Shown: positions 33,124-47,033, counted from the first letter of the stretch. The stretch is 64,000 nucleotides of DNA from Durusdinium trenchii (GCA_963970005.1 CAXAMN010022695.1:1562610-1626609), one strand, 5' to 3'. Notes: generated from the letters alone by a model not told the origin. Program-made: numbers and translations.

Positions 33124-36100
33124 ATTAAACATCTAAACAAAATAAAGCAATATTCGACGTTTCTGGAGGGTTGGCACCAAAGAGTCTCAGAACATGTTGT
33201 TTATGGTTTCTTTGTGCTTTTTTTTGTGTGTGTTGTTTGTTGTTCTTTAGTTATTGTGTTTTCTTTCCAAACAATATATATATATTTACAAGTTGTGATG
33301 TGTTTTTTTTTAAATATATATAATAGAGTGATGTTTTGAAAGATTGATTTGTTGTTGCCTTATAACACATCTCTAGGCCCATAAGGCCCTTGGTTTCTCA
33401 CCACTTCTCAATACTTCGCGATGATTCACTGCCTTCGACTCGGTCCGCTCCGCATTCCGTCGGCGATCGACCGATCGACTCCGTCTCTCGGTCTCCTCGA
33501 TCCAGGGCTTTCCAGGTGGATCGGGCGTGACCGGGGCAGTGGTGATCCTCAGAGGCGACCGCGAAAAGGGCCGAAAGCGAAATGGGCGACGCGTGGGCTG
33601 GCTCTGTGATTGCGCCCTGTGTTCCGTCTGTAGTGGACTGGCTGCTGTCTGTGGTGCGTGGATGCTGATGTCGAAAAGCCTTGGATCGAGTAGTGAAGCT
33701 TATACTTTTGGTGGAATATCATCAGTCATGTAATCACAAAAATGGCCAGGGCTACGAAGATAACGTCCCTCGTCACAAAATATCTTCAACGAAGCGAAAC
33801 GAAGCGCCGAAGTGCCACATTAGAATTCCACCCGTCACTGAATGATTTGTCGAACACTTGACCACGAAAATGCTGTGAAGATCATTCATCCACCCAGACC
33901 TGGCCAAAGTATTCTACCCAAAACATGTGTCTTTGGTGGCTGTTCTTTGATGTCTAGAGCCTAGTGAGTCTAGTCTTGCATCGTCTTCTTTCTAACTCAG
34001 TTTGGTGAGCAAAAAACGCAAAGAAGAACTCCCAGCTGCGGCCGGCCCTTCACCAACAGAAGTTGTCCCTTCGCTCAGTGGCTGATATTCATAGGCATCA
34101 CCATAACCCACCTGCATGAGAACGAAGCGAGCATCGAGGCGCACAAAAAGATCGGCGCCCCTCACGGACCCTTCATGTCCAAAGGGTTGGAAACGGGTCA
34201 CGTGTCATGACTGACATGATACACTCCTGGCTAGTAACAAGCACGCACATGTACAAGGTGTCGCAGCAAATGAAGTAGGTGAGAACTAAAAGGGTCGGCA
34301 ACACCAATTGAGTGGAACATAGTGGAGCAATCATATTTACCATAGAACATAGTGGCTCGGTGAACATCGAGAAAGATATGAAAACAACTAAGACTAGAAA
34401 CCTTCTTGACAAAGCCATCATCCATTCGAACTTCCGGGCTGGAATATGCGATCCATCCTGCTCTTTTGATTCTTACTCATGGAGAAAAAAATAAGAAACT
34501 ATTGCACCTATAGCGTCCTATATCCACCCTCCCAATCCGCAAAATTTGAATATGTTGCTACAGCGCTACAGCAGGGAAGAAAACCACACAGATTTGCACA
34601 AACTTACAGACCTTGTTCACGGCCCTGATGTCCAGCAGGTAGGCGGTGTTGCCTTTCAGATTGGCCACCACATACCTCCGGCATGAAACACAATGAACTA
34701 CAGCCGATGGTGCCTGGCTACAGATGCTGTCAGGAAAAAATCGTATGACATATCACCTTCACTGGTGAAAAAAAGCCCTTGAACATCCTTGCAAGGTCCA
34801 AGTGGGCACATCTCAATGTACTGTACTATTTCTTGCAGTGGTTTCAGAGGTTCGATGGCACCCAGTGCCACACCCACAGCGCCGCACTCAGTGTCCCCAA
34901 GATGTCTTTCGGGGTCCAGATTTATCACAAAAAATGGGGCATTGTGCCATCTACTCTAAAGCCAGTGCAAATGATACCAGTAACGCCAAGCTGCACCGGA
35001 TTCTTGCCACTGGTGCACTCACACAAGGTGTACCACTGTGGAGGCTCCTCCGCTGGGCAAACCGGGCTGAATCGATGGGAGCCAGCAGCAGCCCACAAGG
35101 AATTGAATGTCCTTCGGTGACTCGATCTGCCTAAACACCTCATCTACGGTGTAACTATAATACCGTACCGTACCTGCTTTTTCATGCACAGATCGACAGT
35201 ACGTACATTGAGTTTTGGATGCAGGGGGGGTGCATATATTTTATATATCCAGTACATACCTACATGGACCCCTTTTCAACCATCCAACTGATCGGCAAAT
35301 ATGCCAGTCCGGATGGTCAGGAATTGGTGACCATCCGATTCAATGAAATCGGATCTGAAGAGGCTTGGACCTCCACGCAGCCAGCAGGTCAAACACCCGC
35401 AGCCGTGTGGTCGGATCTGAGGATCCACAAAAAAAACTTTCTCTCAGCCGATGTTTCCCCCGTGTCTTAGAGAACGACTGGTCATTACAGTCTATGACCT
35501 GGACTCTGTGGAGACGAACAGCAAATGTTTGGAGGTTGAGTCTACCAACTAGTAGGCCCTATTCACATCTCTCACAAGAAACTTTGGTGATCTCTTTCTT
35601 GGTACTTCCTTGAGGCTTTATTTGAATCTCCAGTTTAATCTCGGGTATATTCTAGTCAACCATCATCGTCCCATCCAACCTTAGAAGAATGGAGCTTCAA
35701 GGCGAGGCACGTTAGGCTTGGGATCCAGTAGGATAGAGATCCGATATCCAATCACCTGCGCCCCATGGTCATTCCTGGGCAGCTTCGCCGAGGCTTGGCC
35801 GAGAGAAGGAACTCTTCAAGTGAAGCCGATCGGGCATGGCAAGCCCTCTGAAAATGGAGTCGATTCGTGTGGTTTTAGAGTAAATGGCACTGGCATCCAA
35901 GATGTCTTTGAGATGGGGGTCTGTAAGCCACCTGTGGCGGATTGTGTCATCTGAAACCACTGTAATTGGATGAACGCAGGGCTGATGTGGCTGAGGTCTT
36001 TGGTCTATGCCCAAAACTCTGGCCAAGGGGTTGTCTAAAAGCTGACCTGGGGCTGGCGAGTGTGGCTAGCTTGTCCTTCTGTTGAGAGTCTTCTTGGCTG

Positions 36101-38095
36101 GTTCACTTTCCTGGAAGCATGGAATGAAGGCTTGTACATCGGGAAAGCACATGTTCCAACAACTTGTTCCTCAAACCTCAAATCATCAAACTGTTCAAAG
36201 AACTTGTTCCTCGAACCTGTACAATCAAAAAATGACAAAACACATACGACCTCCGGGCTCTGTGGTCCAGGCGATGAAAAGCAACATACGGTGTCGATCC
36301 TTGATGATTGGACAAACAACTGCCATGAATGATAAGGTTGTAGAATGTCCTATAAACATACAAAACAACTTAACCTATACACAAATATTATATTCTATAT
36401 ATTTATATATACATCATAGTATATTGGAATTGTAAAATATTGTATACATATAGTATATATATATATATTAATTATATACCTGAAGCAAGTTGCTGGTTCT
36501 TTCAACTTTCAGCATACGGTCATTCAGTACGGAGCAGGAATCAGCAGCTCACTTGCGACAATCATCTTCAACAAGCTCGTTTTCATGCGATCAGGAAATA
36601 CACTGCCCAGGACGTGTCATCAACTGTGACGGTTCAACTCTACCGCTGCAAATCCATACATGCAAACCCTTCAGCCATTTTGCGTAAGATTTGGTCAACA
36701 CATTTCTAGACTCAACCTGCCCACCTCTCACTGTGACCAGTCGCTTTGGCGGCGCCCATCGCACCGTGACCTCCGTCTGCTGTACATCCGCCACGTGTGG
36801 CTCTTCAATGGCAGCGGGCGTCGTGCAGGCATGATACCTCTCCGCGCGTGCGGCCGCGGTGGCCCTGTCTGGGCGCTGGGATTCAAGGTGGAAGGACCCC
36901 GCAGACCTTCATCTGAGCAAATCATCACTTTCCACATCTGTCCGATCTTTCCCAACTTGTGACGCTGTTCAGAAAGTGGCGCTGTGTTCAAATGATTTAC
37001 TAGAACAGCGCGTGGCCGTGGTCCAAGATGTGCATGGTCGTCACCCTCCATGGCCGTGAGTCCAGCAACCCCTACTCACATCGACAATGGCAAAAAGGCT
37101 ATTTCAGAGCCCTCAGGGCGGCTCGTATCGCAAGGGTCTGAGGCGTCCCAGGACACTCTCCTGAAAAACACCGCGGCGCGACAAGAACCGCGTCAACGCG
37201 TCCGAGGAAGCGTTCAAACCGATCCAATTTCATACGGCCTCAAGCGCATCTCAGCCACCCGATGACCTGGTGATGACTTTCTCATGGGATCGGTGAGTGG
37301 AGCTTTGGTAAACATGCTCATGTAGAGTTGAGGTGGCTTGGGGAGTTAACCTATATACAAAGTCAAACCATCCTGGAGCCCGGTGGTTGGTTGCTGTGCA
37401 TGCAACAAATGAAAGGAGAGTGGACACTGACTTCCCCCCACCGACGCAGGATTGCTACCGAAGTCCTAGACACCTTAGGAATCCTTGGGGTCATGTCTCT
37501 TTCAGGGTGTACTTTGAAGGGTGCAAACTCAACAAAGCCACATCAAGCGAGCGGGATCATGCAGTAGGAAGGGGGTGGGAAGGGGGGAGAAGTCCCTGCA
37601 GCTCCCGAGCAACAGCATGCAACAGCTAGACAAACTAGGTGGATGTTGGATTTTAGATGTTCGGTGGCACCTGCCACACATGCCACACCTATCCATCCAT
37701 CCCTTCACAAGCTGTGCCTTCCAAAATGTCGAAGATGCCCCAAGTGGTGGTCTTCCGTTGCAGTTTGAACTCTTGCAAGGGCGCCAGTGCACGCCTGGGT
37801 GCTTCAATTTGTGTTTTTCAGGCATCATATTAGTTGACACATGAGACAACACTTGGGACCCGAGCATGACATCTCTAATGTGCAAGCACAGGACGTCTAG
37901 CTGTTTGGCCCACATGCCTGATATCAATGTGCTGCTGATCATGCTTATCTGGCTTAGCTGTTCCGTGTCTCTGCTTTCGTCTCTGACAGACGCAAGGATA
38001 CGACGTCAACGAAAGATTTCTATGAAACAGCTGCTGGTGGATGCTTTTCTCGGTTCAGTGGAAGTCTGGTCATGTGGTCAATGCGGTCATGCCGT
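33124..38095. other. Gene-poor stretch
   Basis: AT-rich patches lie at about 33270-33325 and 36385-36478. A GC-rich island at about 33420-33700 has open frames on the plus strand but no recognised motif. AACTTGTTCCTCRAACCT occurs twice at about 36160-36220. I see no RNA gene. Confidence 0.5.
35284..35304. repeat. Dispersed repeat with ACTGATCGGCAAATATGCC core, copy 1
   Basis: It resembles about 44740-44760, including a preceding TACAT...GACCCC. The core pairs with itself (GGCAWATATGCC). Function unknown. Confidence 0.5.
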
Positions 38096-38200
38096 TACAC
38101 TCTGACTCACTAACATGGAAGTGGAAAACCACGTGTTTGTAGAGGAAAGTAGTCTTCCAAGTGACCATTGTCCACTTCCATGTTAGTGAGTCAGAGTGTA
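38096..38200. mobile_element. MITE-like hairpin element, 105 bp
   Basis: Perfect 30-base inverted repeats (38096-38125 and 38171-38200) surround a 45-base core. The outermost bases read TA-CACTCTGACTC...GAGTCAGAGTG-TA, so a 28-base inverted repeat flanked by a TA target duplication fits the Tc1/mariner style (inference). The perfect arms suggest a young insertion. There is no coding capacity. Confidence 0.85.
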
Positions 38201-41142
38201 CTTGTGTCGACTGGTTCTGAGATCTTCTTTCCATGTCTCCCTCTTTTCTTGCCCAAGGTGCCCCACAAGGGTGGTGTTCTGTGCGCCCATCAAGCCAGTC
38301 TTCGTGGCCCAAACGTAGGCCACTAAATAATGGTCCAGCTTCTCCATTGGAAGGCTCATGCTCTCCTGACGAGATCGTTCTTCCACGATTCCAGTCATGT
38401 CATGAGATCGTAACCGGATGGGATCTGATTGGCACAGTCGTCCCAACAACAGTGGCTTCCAAAAACAGGAAGTCTGATGTATGATACAAAGAAATGGTCC
38501 AGTCATCCATTTGCCTGCGAACGTGGGTCGTTTCATGCTTGGGTTGGCAAATCGATCGCAATCCGTGAATCGCTCATGTTACTCTGAGACTACAAAAGGA
38601 TTTCTGATATGTGTACAACTGTGTATACATAAATATGTATATATATATATAATCAACTACTGACACAATTGTATAATATATAGGATTATAGTTATAATGG
38701 ATTATATAGGTATGGTCTGAGTCAGTTCCGAAGGGGAGTATCCAGAAAAAAGGGGAATTCGCTCACCAAGAGTTCTCCTGAGATTGCGAATCCTGATTCC
38801 AAATCTACTTTCCAGAAGCCAAAAATCGTGTATCTATTGGGATTCCTTTCAGTCCTGAGTCGCAAGCAAAGATTGTCTGGCACTGGAATCTAGGGCTTCA
38901 AAACCAAACATGCAATGTTCCACACCCAGGACTGCACCCCACACTTTCCAAAACACCCACTCCGCACCCGCCAACGGCCTTCTGCACCCCTTTTGATGGG
39001 CTGAACCACTGGAAACACCACACACAGGTCTTTGATGCCTCGCCACTGACGATGCACAAGAGAACCCTTAAACTTTCCACCCGAGGGGGTTCCAGCAAGA
39101 AACTAGGTGCCCACCACTTGAACATGATCCCCACCTATCTTCTATGGGCAAAGCTTCTCAAACCTTGGTGCACAAGGATGAGCCTGCGACCACCTGTCAT
39201 GCCGTCACTGTCAACCGTCCTCGAAGGATGCGACCAGATTTTGTCGAATGCCATCGCCCACCTGGAAGGAGCGGCGTCCACTGTTTGAAGGCCAGCGAGA
39301 TCTCTAAAGAAGGTGTGCACTGGTGAGAGTGCATGGATGGGCGATGGGCACATAGCAACAACCACGTAGCAACCACAAGTCGGTTTGGAAAAAGATTCAT
39401 CAACCGTGTGAGTGCTACGAACCACAAGTCCACAAGTTGTTTACAAAAGCCAAGTGTTTGTGCTTCGAGATTCGTAGCTTAGTCAAACCTCTGAAACTGA
39501 CTGGAAAAGAAGAAGGAGAGGAAAGGGCGAGAAACACAATCAGTTTACTCATGGATGCTCAACCTTCTGTCCATATCGGCATTCCACGTGTCACGTTAAC
39601 ATCTACGGCGTCTACGTTCATTTTTCTCTGTCTGAACCGTAGAAGTCCGAATCACCACAGAGTCTCGAATCACTCGAATAAGCTGTTGATCCTCGTCTGA
39701 GTCTGGCTGGATCTTGGCAGATGGTCGTGTCACAGGTCTGGGAAAACAAAGAAACAAAAAACAAGCAGTATGTATCGTCCTGTATCGTCCTGTAACAGGT
39801 CAGTTGCAGCTTTTTTTCGTCCTGTATCTCTCTGGTCAAATACACGCTGCAACTCTTTACGAAAGCGAGAGTGTTTCAATAGGTGGAGAATCCGAACTCT
39901 TACGTGCGGACCGCGAGGACGAGGTCCGCAGACGCGGACCCGGCGAGCGTTGCGGACCTTGTGGCCGTCCAAAGGCTCAACCCCGGCAAGAACGCAGGTT
40001 CACACGCATGATCTCAAAGAATCCGACTGCTTGGTGGGGATGTTCAAAAAAAAACTAGCAACAATCATTGCAAAATACCTCGCAACCAATTCAATATATT
40101 CAGTCACATCATTTCATTAAAATAAGACAGTGTGTGTGTGTGTGTGCAAATATGTTACATTACACAAATATGAACGGCTCTTGAAACAGGAAGGGCAGTT
40201 CTTCGACTTCCTCTAGAGAACTTGAACGCCGTCTTTCCGCATGGTCTCCCCATGGTCTCCCGCCTGCAGTCCAGGTTCATAGGCGCGTTGCGCCTCGCTT
40301 TTCAGCTCTGTGATGACACGACTTGGATGTTTCAACTGCTTGGGGCTTGGGAAATCTGGGATGAAACTAATTGTTTGTCTATGTTTGTCTGTTCGTCGTT
40401 TCAGTGTTTTGTTGTCCCAGGTGTTTGTTCCCAGGTGTTTGGTACAATTTCTACTACACTATCTATTATGTGGGGGCCCCATCTCGTTTAGACTACTTAA
40501 GTAGGAGGTCAGACCACAGTATCTTGTTCAGACTATACTTTTGTGGCAAATCGCACTATCTCGTTCAGACTGCTTTAGTGTCATCAAGCAAAAGTATCGT
40601 TGACGTGGGGGCCCTATCTCGTTCACAAGCGAATACTGATGATAGACAAGAAAATAAAGCATGCCGTAGACTACTTTAGTAAAGATAGTAAAGCCTTCAA
40701 AAAAGGGGTTGCTCATGTCTTCTTGCCGCCAGTGCCAGCGACGACGCCCCGCCTGGGAGACCAGGTAGTGTCCCTCGACGCTTTGGAGCGGCGGATCGCG
40801 TGGGAGCGGGATATGATCGGGCTCCTGGCCGTTCCAGTCGAAACCGCCAACCCCCCCAAAACCCCGAGAATCTTCGGAGTCGCCCAAGCCACCAGTCTTG
40901 ATCTTCGGCTATTTGGGCGAGATCCCAGACATTGATCTTTGATGGGCGGATGTTCCGCCGGCCCTGGGGCACGGCGTGTTTTGGGTAGTTGGGCTTTTGT
41001 TAATTCTTTGTTAAGCTATGTCTTGTCTGTTTTTGTGCTCCCCCGGGCGGATTTTTGAACGGTCTAACCTGACCCCCGCCCTACCCCCCCTCCCCCCCAA
41101 GAATATCCCGAACGTATGTAGCTCACATATATCATAGCTAAA

Positions 41143-41640
41143 GTGAAAGGTTGTGTGCGCTTCCTTCTTATCGTCGTTCTTCTCTTGTCGTTGTCCATGC
41201 ATTGCGCTTCTGCTTTGCATGTGTTTTTCTCAGGTTTTGCACCTGCACTCACGTATCTATCGTTTTTGCAGACTCAGACTGCTTGGAAATCCCCAAGCCA
41301 CACATGTCCTCATTACTCTCTTGTGTCATGTCTGACGGAATGCTATGTACCTTTGCTGCTTCGCACGGTCTACTTCGCTCATTGTGTCACATGTCATATA
41401 ATTTGTCTTCTTGTTGGCAGGCTATACTTTGCATCCCCCAATTTCATCTCCCTGTTCTCTTATTGTATCATAATGCACGTAATTTCATGTAGGCTCCTCT
41501 GTTGCTCCAGCTGTGTTCTGGATGATGCTGTTACTTTTTCTGCTCTGTTGCAGTCTTTCCTCTTGACGCAAAAGGTAATCCGCATCTTGGGACCATTGGC
41601 TGAAAAGGCCGGCGGAACAACCCGCAGGGTGTACATATAG
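41143..41640 (+). CDS. Doubtful open frame, hydrophobic and Cys-rich, no family recognised
   Basis: 165 codons with a signal-peptide-like start (a hydrophobic segment after MKGCVRF, then SALHV) and further hydrophobic, Cys-rich segments. All three plus frames are open over much of the same stretch, because the plus strand is pyrimidine-rich and poor in stop codons; this argues against a real protein. Several pyrimidine-tract-plus-AG words (TTTTTGCAG, GTTGCAG) look like acceptor splice sites, so part of this could be intronic. Most likely not a gene. Confidence 0.15.
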   Translation: MKGCVRFLLIVVLLLSLSMHCASALHVFFSGFAPALTYLSFLQTQTAWKSPSHTCPHYSLVSCLTECYVPLLLRTVYFAHCVTCHIICLLVGRLYFASPNFISLFSYCIIMHVISCRLLCCSSCVLDDAVTFSALLQSFLLTQKVIRILGPLAEKAGGTTRRVYI

Positions 41641-44600
41641 AAGAAAAGGATATTGTTGGCCAAAGAGTCAGGAGTTTGATTAACCTCGACCAACCTGGCA
41701 GTATCGATGGACACCACAAATGCGAACAGTCAGAGCCAGGGTCCCTTCATCATCTTCAATAAACTTGTCAGCAGGCCAGACACAGTGGGGACAGATTTTT
41801 TTGGAAAACAAAACAGCATGGACAGCCGGAGTGAAGTAGCATGAAATAGCTTTCCAATCAAAGCCAAATCCCTTGCGAAAGTCCTGAAATTCCAACACAT
41901 CAATCCTGCTGATCTCTCTTGGTGCGCATGAAGTTTCCTGGACCCTCTGTTTTGACTGTTCAAGCCAAGCTTAAAGACAATTATTATATAAAACAAACAA
42001 TAACACAAACTCCAACATCTTAGGTCAGTTGCTCAATCTTGGTGTTCAAAGATCTGTCTAGAGTCTAGAACATGAGTGACACCTGCTCTGGAGGCATTCA
42101 CCAGCGCTCACGCTTCTTTGATCCTCTCCTCGGAACGGGGATGCAAGGAGACGAAGTACTTCAGCGACTCAAACCAGCCTGGCCATGCCAATGGCTGCCA
42201 ATTCTCCGAATGGGTGCCTGAAACTCCACCGGTTGCCCTGGTTTCCATGCAGCTCAAAGAGGCCTGGTTTTAGATCCGGCGCGTCGGGATGTAACTCCAA
42301 CTCCTCCAGCTCCACCTCGATCAGGTGCGGCCGCGCCTGAAACGTGGCGGCTGGGCAGGCAAGCGTGGAGGGCTCCAGGGCCGAGCAGGAGGGCTCAAGG
42401 GGGGAGATGGTGGGAAACATTCTTGCATAATTTTGAGTGCAGGCAGCACAAGTACAAATTCAATGTTCATTTGGGGTCCAAAGAAAAAGAAACATCAGGA
42501 GTTCACTTTCTGTTTTGAACATGTTCGGGGGAGCCTGAGTTCTGAAGAAGTAGTTTTTCTATTTTTATCTACGTCATGAGTCTTTGGAAGTACCGGTTTC
42601 CTGTTTTAGTGGCAATGGTTGATTTGCTGGGTGAGATTGGGGTGTATACTATTTGCACTTAGATAACTGGTGCGCAAGATCATATGGATGCATGTTCATT
42701 CATGCACACAAACTCTTGATTTTCACGAGCTAGGGCGCTTTGAGGAAAATACGTTACACATATATGCAAACATGCGCTTTTTACAAGGAAATCGCATGTC
42801 AGCATACTGTCGCAAAACGCGGCACACGATGAAACTGGCCTGGAGGTGTCTCCCTAAGCATCATTTCTGCTACGTAGATTCGATGTCTTTATAGTGAATG
42901 ATGTCAGGATACTTAGCAGGTTTCTTGTTTTCCCACGTTTTCAGCGGACCCACAACTGTGGCACACGCGTTTCTTTCAGTCTTCTCGCAACATTCTTCAC
43001 TGTCTAAAGGAGATTGGAGCCACTTCCCGCTGCACACACTCCATCTTAGGTCTTTGACCACGTTTGCAACAGCACTTCGTTCACAAACGCTTCCGCACTG
43101 CCCATGTTGTCAGAATGGCTCGCAGTCGACAGGCAGTGCCCAAGCCAGGATTCACCCGTGCCACTGCATCCAGTCTTCATTCACATGACTTCTAATGAAC
43201 TGGCTGAACCATATCAAACCAAGTTTGTCTTAGCCCAAGGGGGCCACCTTTGTTTCTGTTGATGCCTTCGCTGCAACGCGCGTGGGTTGCAATCTGCTTG
43301 TTGAGGACCCGCAGATCGCACGCAAATCACCAAGACACAACACTTCACGACATCCTTCTAAGATCACCCATCTCAATATCTCCACCACCAATACCATCCT
43401 CATCCCATATCAACTCCCTTAAAAGATCCTTCACGCCGTCCTCGCGTGCCGCGGACCTCGATCTCGTGCCACGCGGGCGGCTTCTCGGAGCTCTTCGGCG
43501 GCGCCCGCGAGAGGCCGTCGCCCATGTCCTTGCGAGGAGCGGGCGAAGGCGAGTGGTGGAGGGACTGGTGGAGGGACTGGCGGAAGAGTCAGGAAGCCTT
43601 TTTGATTGATGGACACCTCTCAGTCTCTCAGTATGTAATCTAAGAGAGTCATGGGTACGTGAGGTTACACTCATTCCAAAGAAATGATTTGATTGGCAAG
43701 TTCAAAGTGCTTGGATCAATCCTCCAGATTCATGCTGCCAAACCCAGATGGGAGCCTTGTCAAATCTCTAGCCTCCAGGACCTAAGGATTTCCTGCAAAC
43801 AGAACTGGAGAACTTCGCTATAGAGTTCAGCAATTAGTTGGACCATGTGGCCGCGTTTCTGTTTTTTCAACATTCTGGTTTTGGGGGTGGGAGCGGCTGG
43901 GGTGGGCACAATTACATTTCTGTTCACTAGCCATCGGCACAGTTTGCTTTTGCAGCCAAAACACAGGAAGTTTGTTTTCCGGAGAACAGAAGAGTTGGTT
44001 TGAATATATGTAACTATGTATATTTTTGGGGGGGGGAATCGTCTAGTAACTATATAGTTTTGTTTCTTTGGCAAACGAAACGGTGGAAGATCCCAGTTTG
44101 GTTTTGTTGGAGGATCGGGAACCGAGTGGCTTTCCGGGAAGAGAACATGTTGTTGTTGTTGCTGTTTCAAGGAAGAGAAGAGTGAGAAGAGAGTTCTTTG
44201 GGGGACTGAAGCACTGAAAAAACGATCACAATAACCTAGTTAGCCCCCCAGAGCGATCGTTGCGGACAGAAAAAAAGGCGGTACTGGAATCAGCATGTAC
44301 GCGATTCCATTGGGGAGTCGGCCGGCTCGTTGTGGGACCTCACTTTGTCGGCCGTCGCACGTTGACAGCAGCTGTGCGGAGTTTGGCGTTGGTGGCGCGA
44401 TCGGTGGTTCCTCCTTGACCTGTTCGTGTTCGACAGTGTGCCCAAAAGCCACAACAAAAAAGGTTCGATTGGCGTTTCGGAAGCACTCGTTGCACGTGGC
44501 GCGGGAAATCATGTCACGCAACAGTCCGCGCACAGCCATCTATGGCGCGCAGACCTAGGACCTAGTTAGCTGTGAGTACACCCCCTCGCAGCAGAAGCAT

Positions 44601-44739
44601 TGAGTAGGCCACCAGTGGTTTCGTTCCCCTTAGAAACACTCGAACAATGCAGCGAGTTGGTACTCATGCAGCCTCCGTTACCCAAACACTCCATGTATGC
44701 CATATAGCCTACGTACATTGACCCCCAAAACCACCCCAA

Positions 44740-44760
44740 CTGATCGGCATATATGCCAGT
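44740..44760. repeat. Dispersed repeat with ACTGATCGGCATATATGCC core, copy 2
   Basis: Second copy of the motif near 35284; here the GGCATATATGCC palindrome is perfect. The upstream context (CTACGTACATTGACCCC) is also similar. Confidence 0.5.
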
Positions 44761-45770
44761 CCCATTAGTCGTGTCTGGGTGTTAGTTTCTCAGTTGGCCA
44801 TGCGGCAAATGAAAAAAGGGCAGTTCACCCGGGAGCACAGCCCGGCCGACACGCCCTCGACCCGACCTCTCCTCAATCCGATGAGGGATCGGTACATGAT
44901 CATCGTCAGGTTCCTTAACGAGACTGGACCGGGCAGAAGTTGAACCGATCAGTGGTATTTAGTGTATAGTGTGTTTGGGATTGACTTAGTGTATATTATA
45001 CTGTAGTGCATCTATATATAAAGTACTATTTAGTGTTGGGATTATAGGGAGGGCTCACGCTTACACTTCCACAGAATCATGGAAGTGGTTTTCACCCATG
45101 GAAACACCGGAGGACAATTGTTTTGCAAGGCAAGGGGCCATGCATGGCCATGCCATCCGGCGGAAACTGAGAAGTTTGGGATTCGAGTGTGTGAGAATTG
45201 TAGGTTCTGGCACTGAAATGGGAGAAACTTTCAAGACTCAACCGCCGGAGAAAAGGATTTCAGGAGTTCCAAAACTGAATCTCTTTGCTGAACCAAATCT
45301 AAATGAGGTAGGGTATGGTAATGCCAAACAGGCCAAAAAACAGGCCAAACCCTTCTCTTAATTTACAATCCCAAGCCAATCCGACAATTGCTTCCAGGTG
45401 TTTGCCAAATGCCTTCACCGACAGTACGTAGGCAAATCATCAATACAGTAGAATCCCACACCCTGCCAGGATCGTACTCTGTGAATCAACAGAATTAAGG
45501 ACCGCCGTGCCGCAAACGCTCCAAGGCTGCGTGTGTGGAAAAATCATGAAAGATCTGCATCACTTGGTGGTGGTTGCACCCATGATTGAGGTGTTAACCC
45601 ATGTGCCTGACATCTGACGTTTCATGTTTCTGTGAATCCACAAAAGCACCAACGACACAGCTGCAATAGTCGGACTTTAAAGCATTCCCTCAATCCAAGG
45701 GCTTGAAAAATGCATACTTCACCTATACCACGAACCATTGTTTATGGCAAGGTTCCGGCAGAACCGGCAT

Positions 45771-45850
45771 TGACTGCGGTGGTGGCACCGTCTGTTGCGG
45801 CGGCACCGTCTGTGGCGGTGGCATCGTCTGCGGCGGCCGCATCGACTGTG
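45771..45850. repeat. GC-rich imperfect tandem repeat
   Basis: Units of the type GGCACCGTCTGTSGCGGYG are repeated about four times. Open frames on both strands read as Ala/Val or Arg/His-rich low complexity. Confidence 0.7.
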
Positions 45851-46497
45851 GGTGCAACGGCCTTCGTAGCGAGCGATAGCCAGTGGGCAATACAGTTGTC
45901 TGTTGGCCCTCTTGCAAAACCAAGGTGAGGAGAGTGAGGAGTCCTGGAAATGGACATAAATATCCGCCGACCCCAGCTGATGGTGTATATATATACATAT
46001 ATGCAAGCATCATTATACAATATATATATATACATGTATCCCAAAATAAAAAATTGACCTTACTCTTTTGATCAAATTGCTTACGCTCTCCAAGGCTTCA
46101 AGCACCCAAGATCTCCACCTTTGATCAGTGAATCCTAACCCGTGATCAAATTCAAGAGATGTTTTTACCAGTTTTTACCATGGAACCCTGGCCCGAAGAG
46201 CTTTCAGTCTTCCGTATGGGCGAGCTTGGCCTTTTCTCGCGTCATTAAGTGCTCTCAGCTGGATGTGCTGTGTTGCTGACAACCGATTTATTGGCTTCAT
46301 TGTTTGATTCCGAGAAGAAAACACCAACACAAAAAGAAACACAGCAAAAGACACATACTTGGACAGGAACAAGAAAATATTTACGCAAATGTTATGCCAT
46401 TATTTAACTATACCATCATGGACTCATGGACCACCTATGACAAGTCTAACTGTGCTCTTTTTTCTGCCAAGTGGCATGGTGGCAGGTCGCATGGATG

Positions 46498-46602
46498 GCA
46501 TGGATGCAGGGTGCATGGATGCAGGGTGCATAGATGCAGGGTGCATAGATGCAGGGTGCATGGATGCAGGGTGCATAGATGCAGGGTGCATGGATGCAGG
46601 GT
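46498..46602. repeat. 15-bp minisatellite, seven units
   Basis: Seven units of GCATRGATGCAGGGT in perfect register, with single A/G variation at the fifth base. A partial unit precedes at 46489. The period is a multiple of three and lacks stops, so several frames on both strands are open (MDAGC on plus, HPASM on minus). This is enough to explain the open frames without a gene. Confidence 0.95.
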
Positions 46603-47033
46603 GCAAAGCAGAGGCTGTCTGCAGCGGCTGAGGTGGGTAGCTTCTCCCCGCCTGCACAATGCACGATCCACGGTGGACGTGCGCAAAGAAGGGAACCCGT
46701 CCACCCTTTTTTGCACGTTCACATCCGGAATCCCAATCCACTGTCGAGATGGGCACCTGCCAAATGACCCCAAAAACAGCGTGGTAAAAAGCATCCCCAA
46801 TATCATCTGAACGATTGATATGAAAGGGGAAGGTCTGGCGAATTGATCGGATGGATGTCCTATGGATCCCTCGATCTTGCCTGGATCTGTCGCGGCTCAA
46901 CAGGCACGAGCCGGCTCGGGGCATATGCCTCCTGGTGAATGGCCAGCGGTTAAATCGTGGAGCTGGCAACACGCATCATTCTTATTTTGGTTTTGCGCCG
47001 CACAGACTATGGTCGGAAAAAGGTCTGATTGTA
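46603..47033. other. Flank of the large retrotransposon
   Basis: About 430 bases with no repeat and no recognised gene between the minisatellite and the 3' LTR. Confidence 0.5.

Larger units (their letters stand above)
38201..46497. other. Gene-poor stretch
   Basis: More than 8 kb without a supported gene. Small features: (TATA)n at about 38638-38652; degenerate GTGGGGGCCC...ATCTCGTT repeats at about 40470-40625; (TG)n at 40130-40144; a pyrimidine-rich open stretch at 41143-41640; GC-rich imperfect repeats at about 43540-43575 and 45771-45850; (TTG)n at about 44148-44163. An island at about 40700-40970 is clearly GC-richer than its surroundings and has open frames on both strands without a known domain; it may hide an exon. 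Confidence 0.5.

Noticed and set aside
46304-46972. Plus- and minus-strand frames of 168-182 codons
   Set aside because: Their length comes from the 15-bp minisatellite, which has no stop in several frames.
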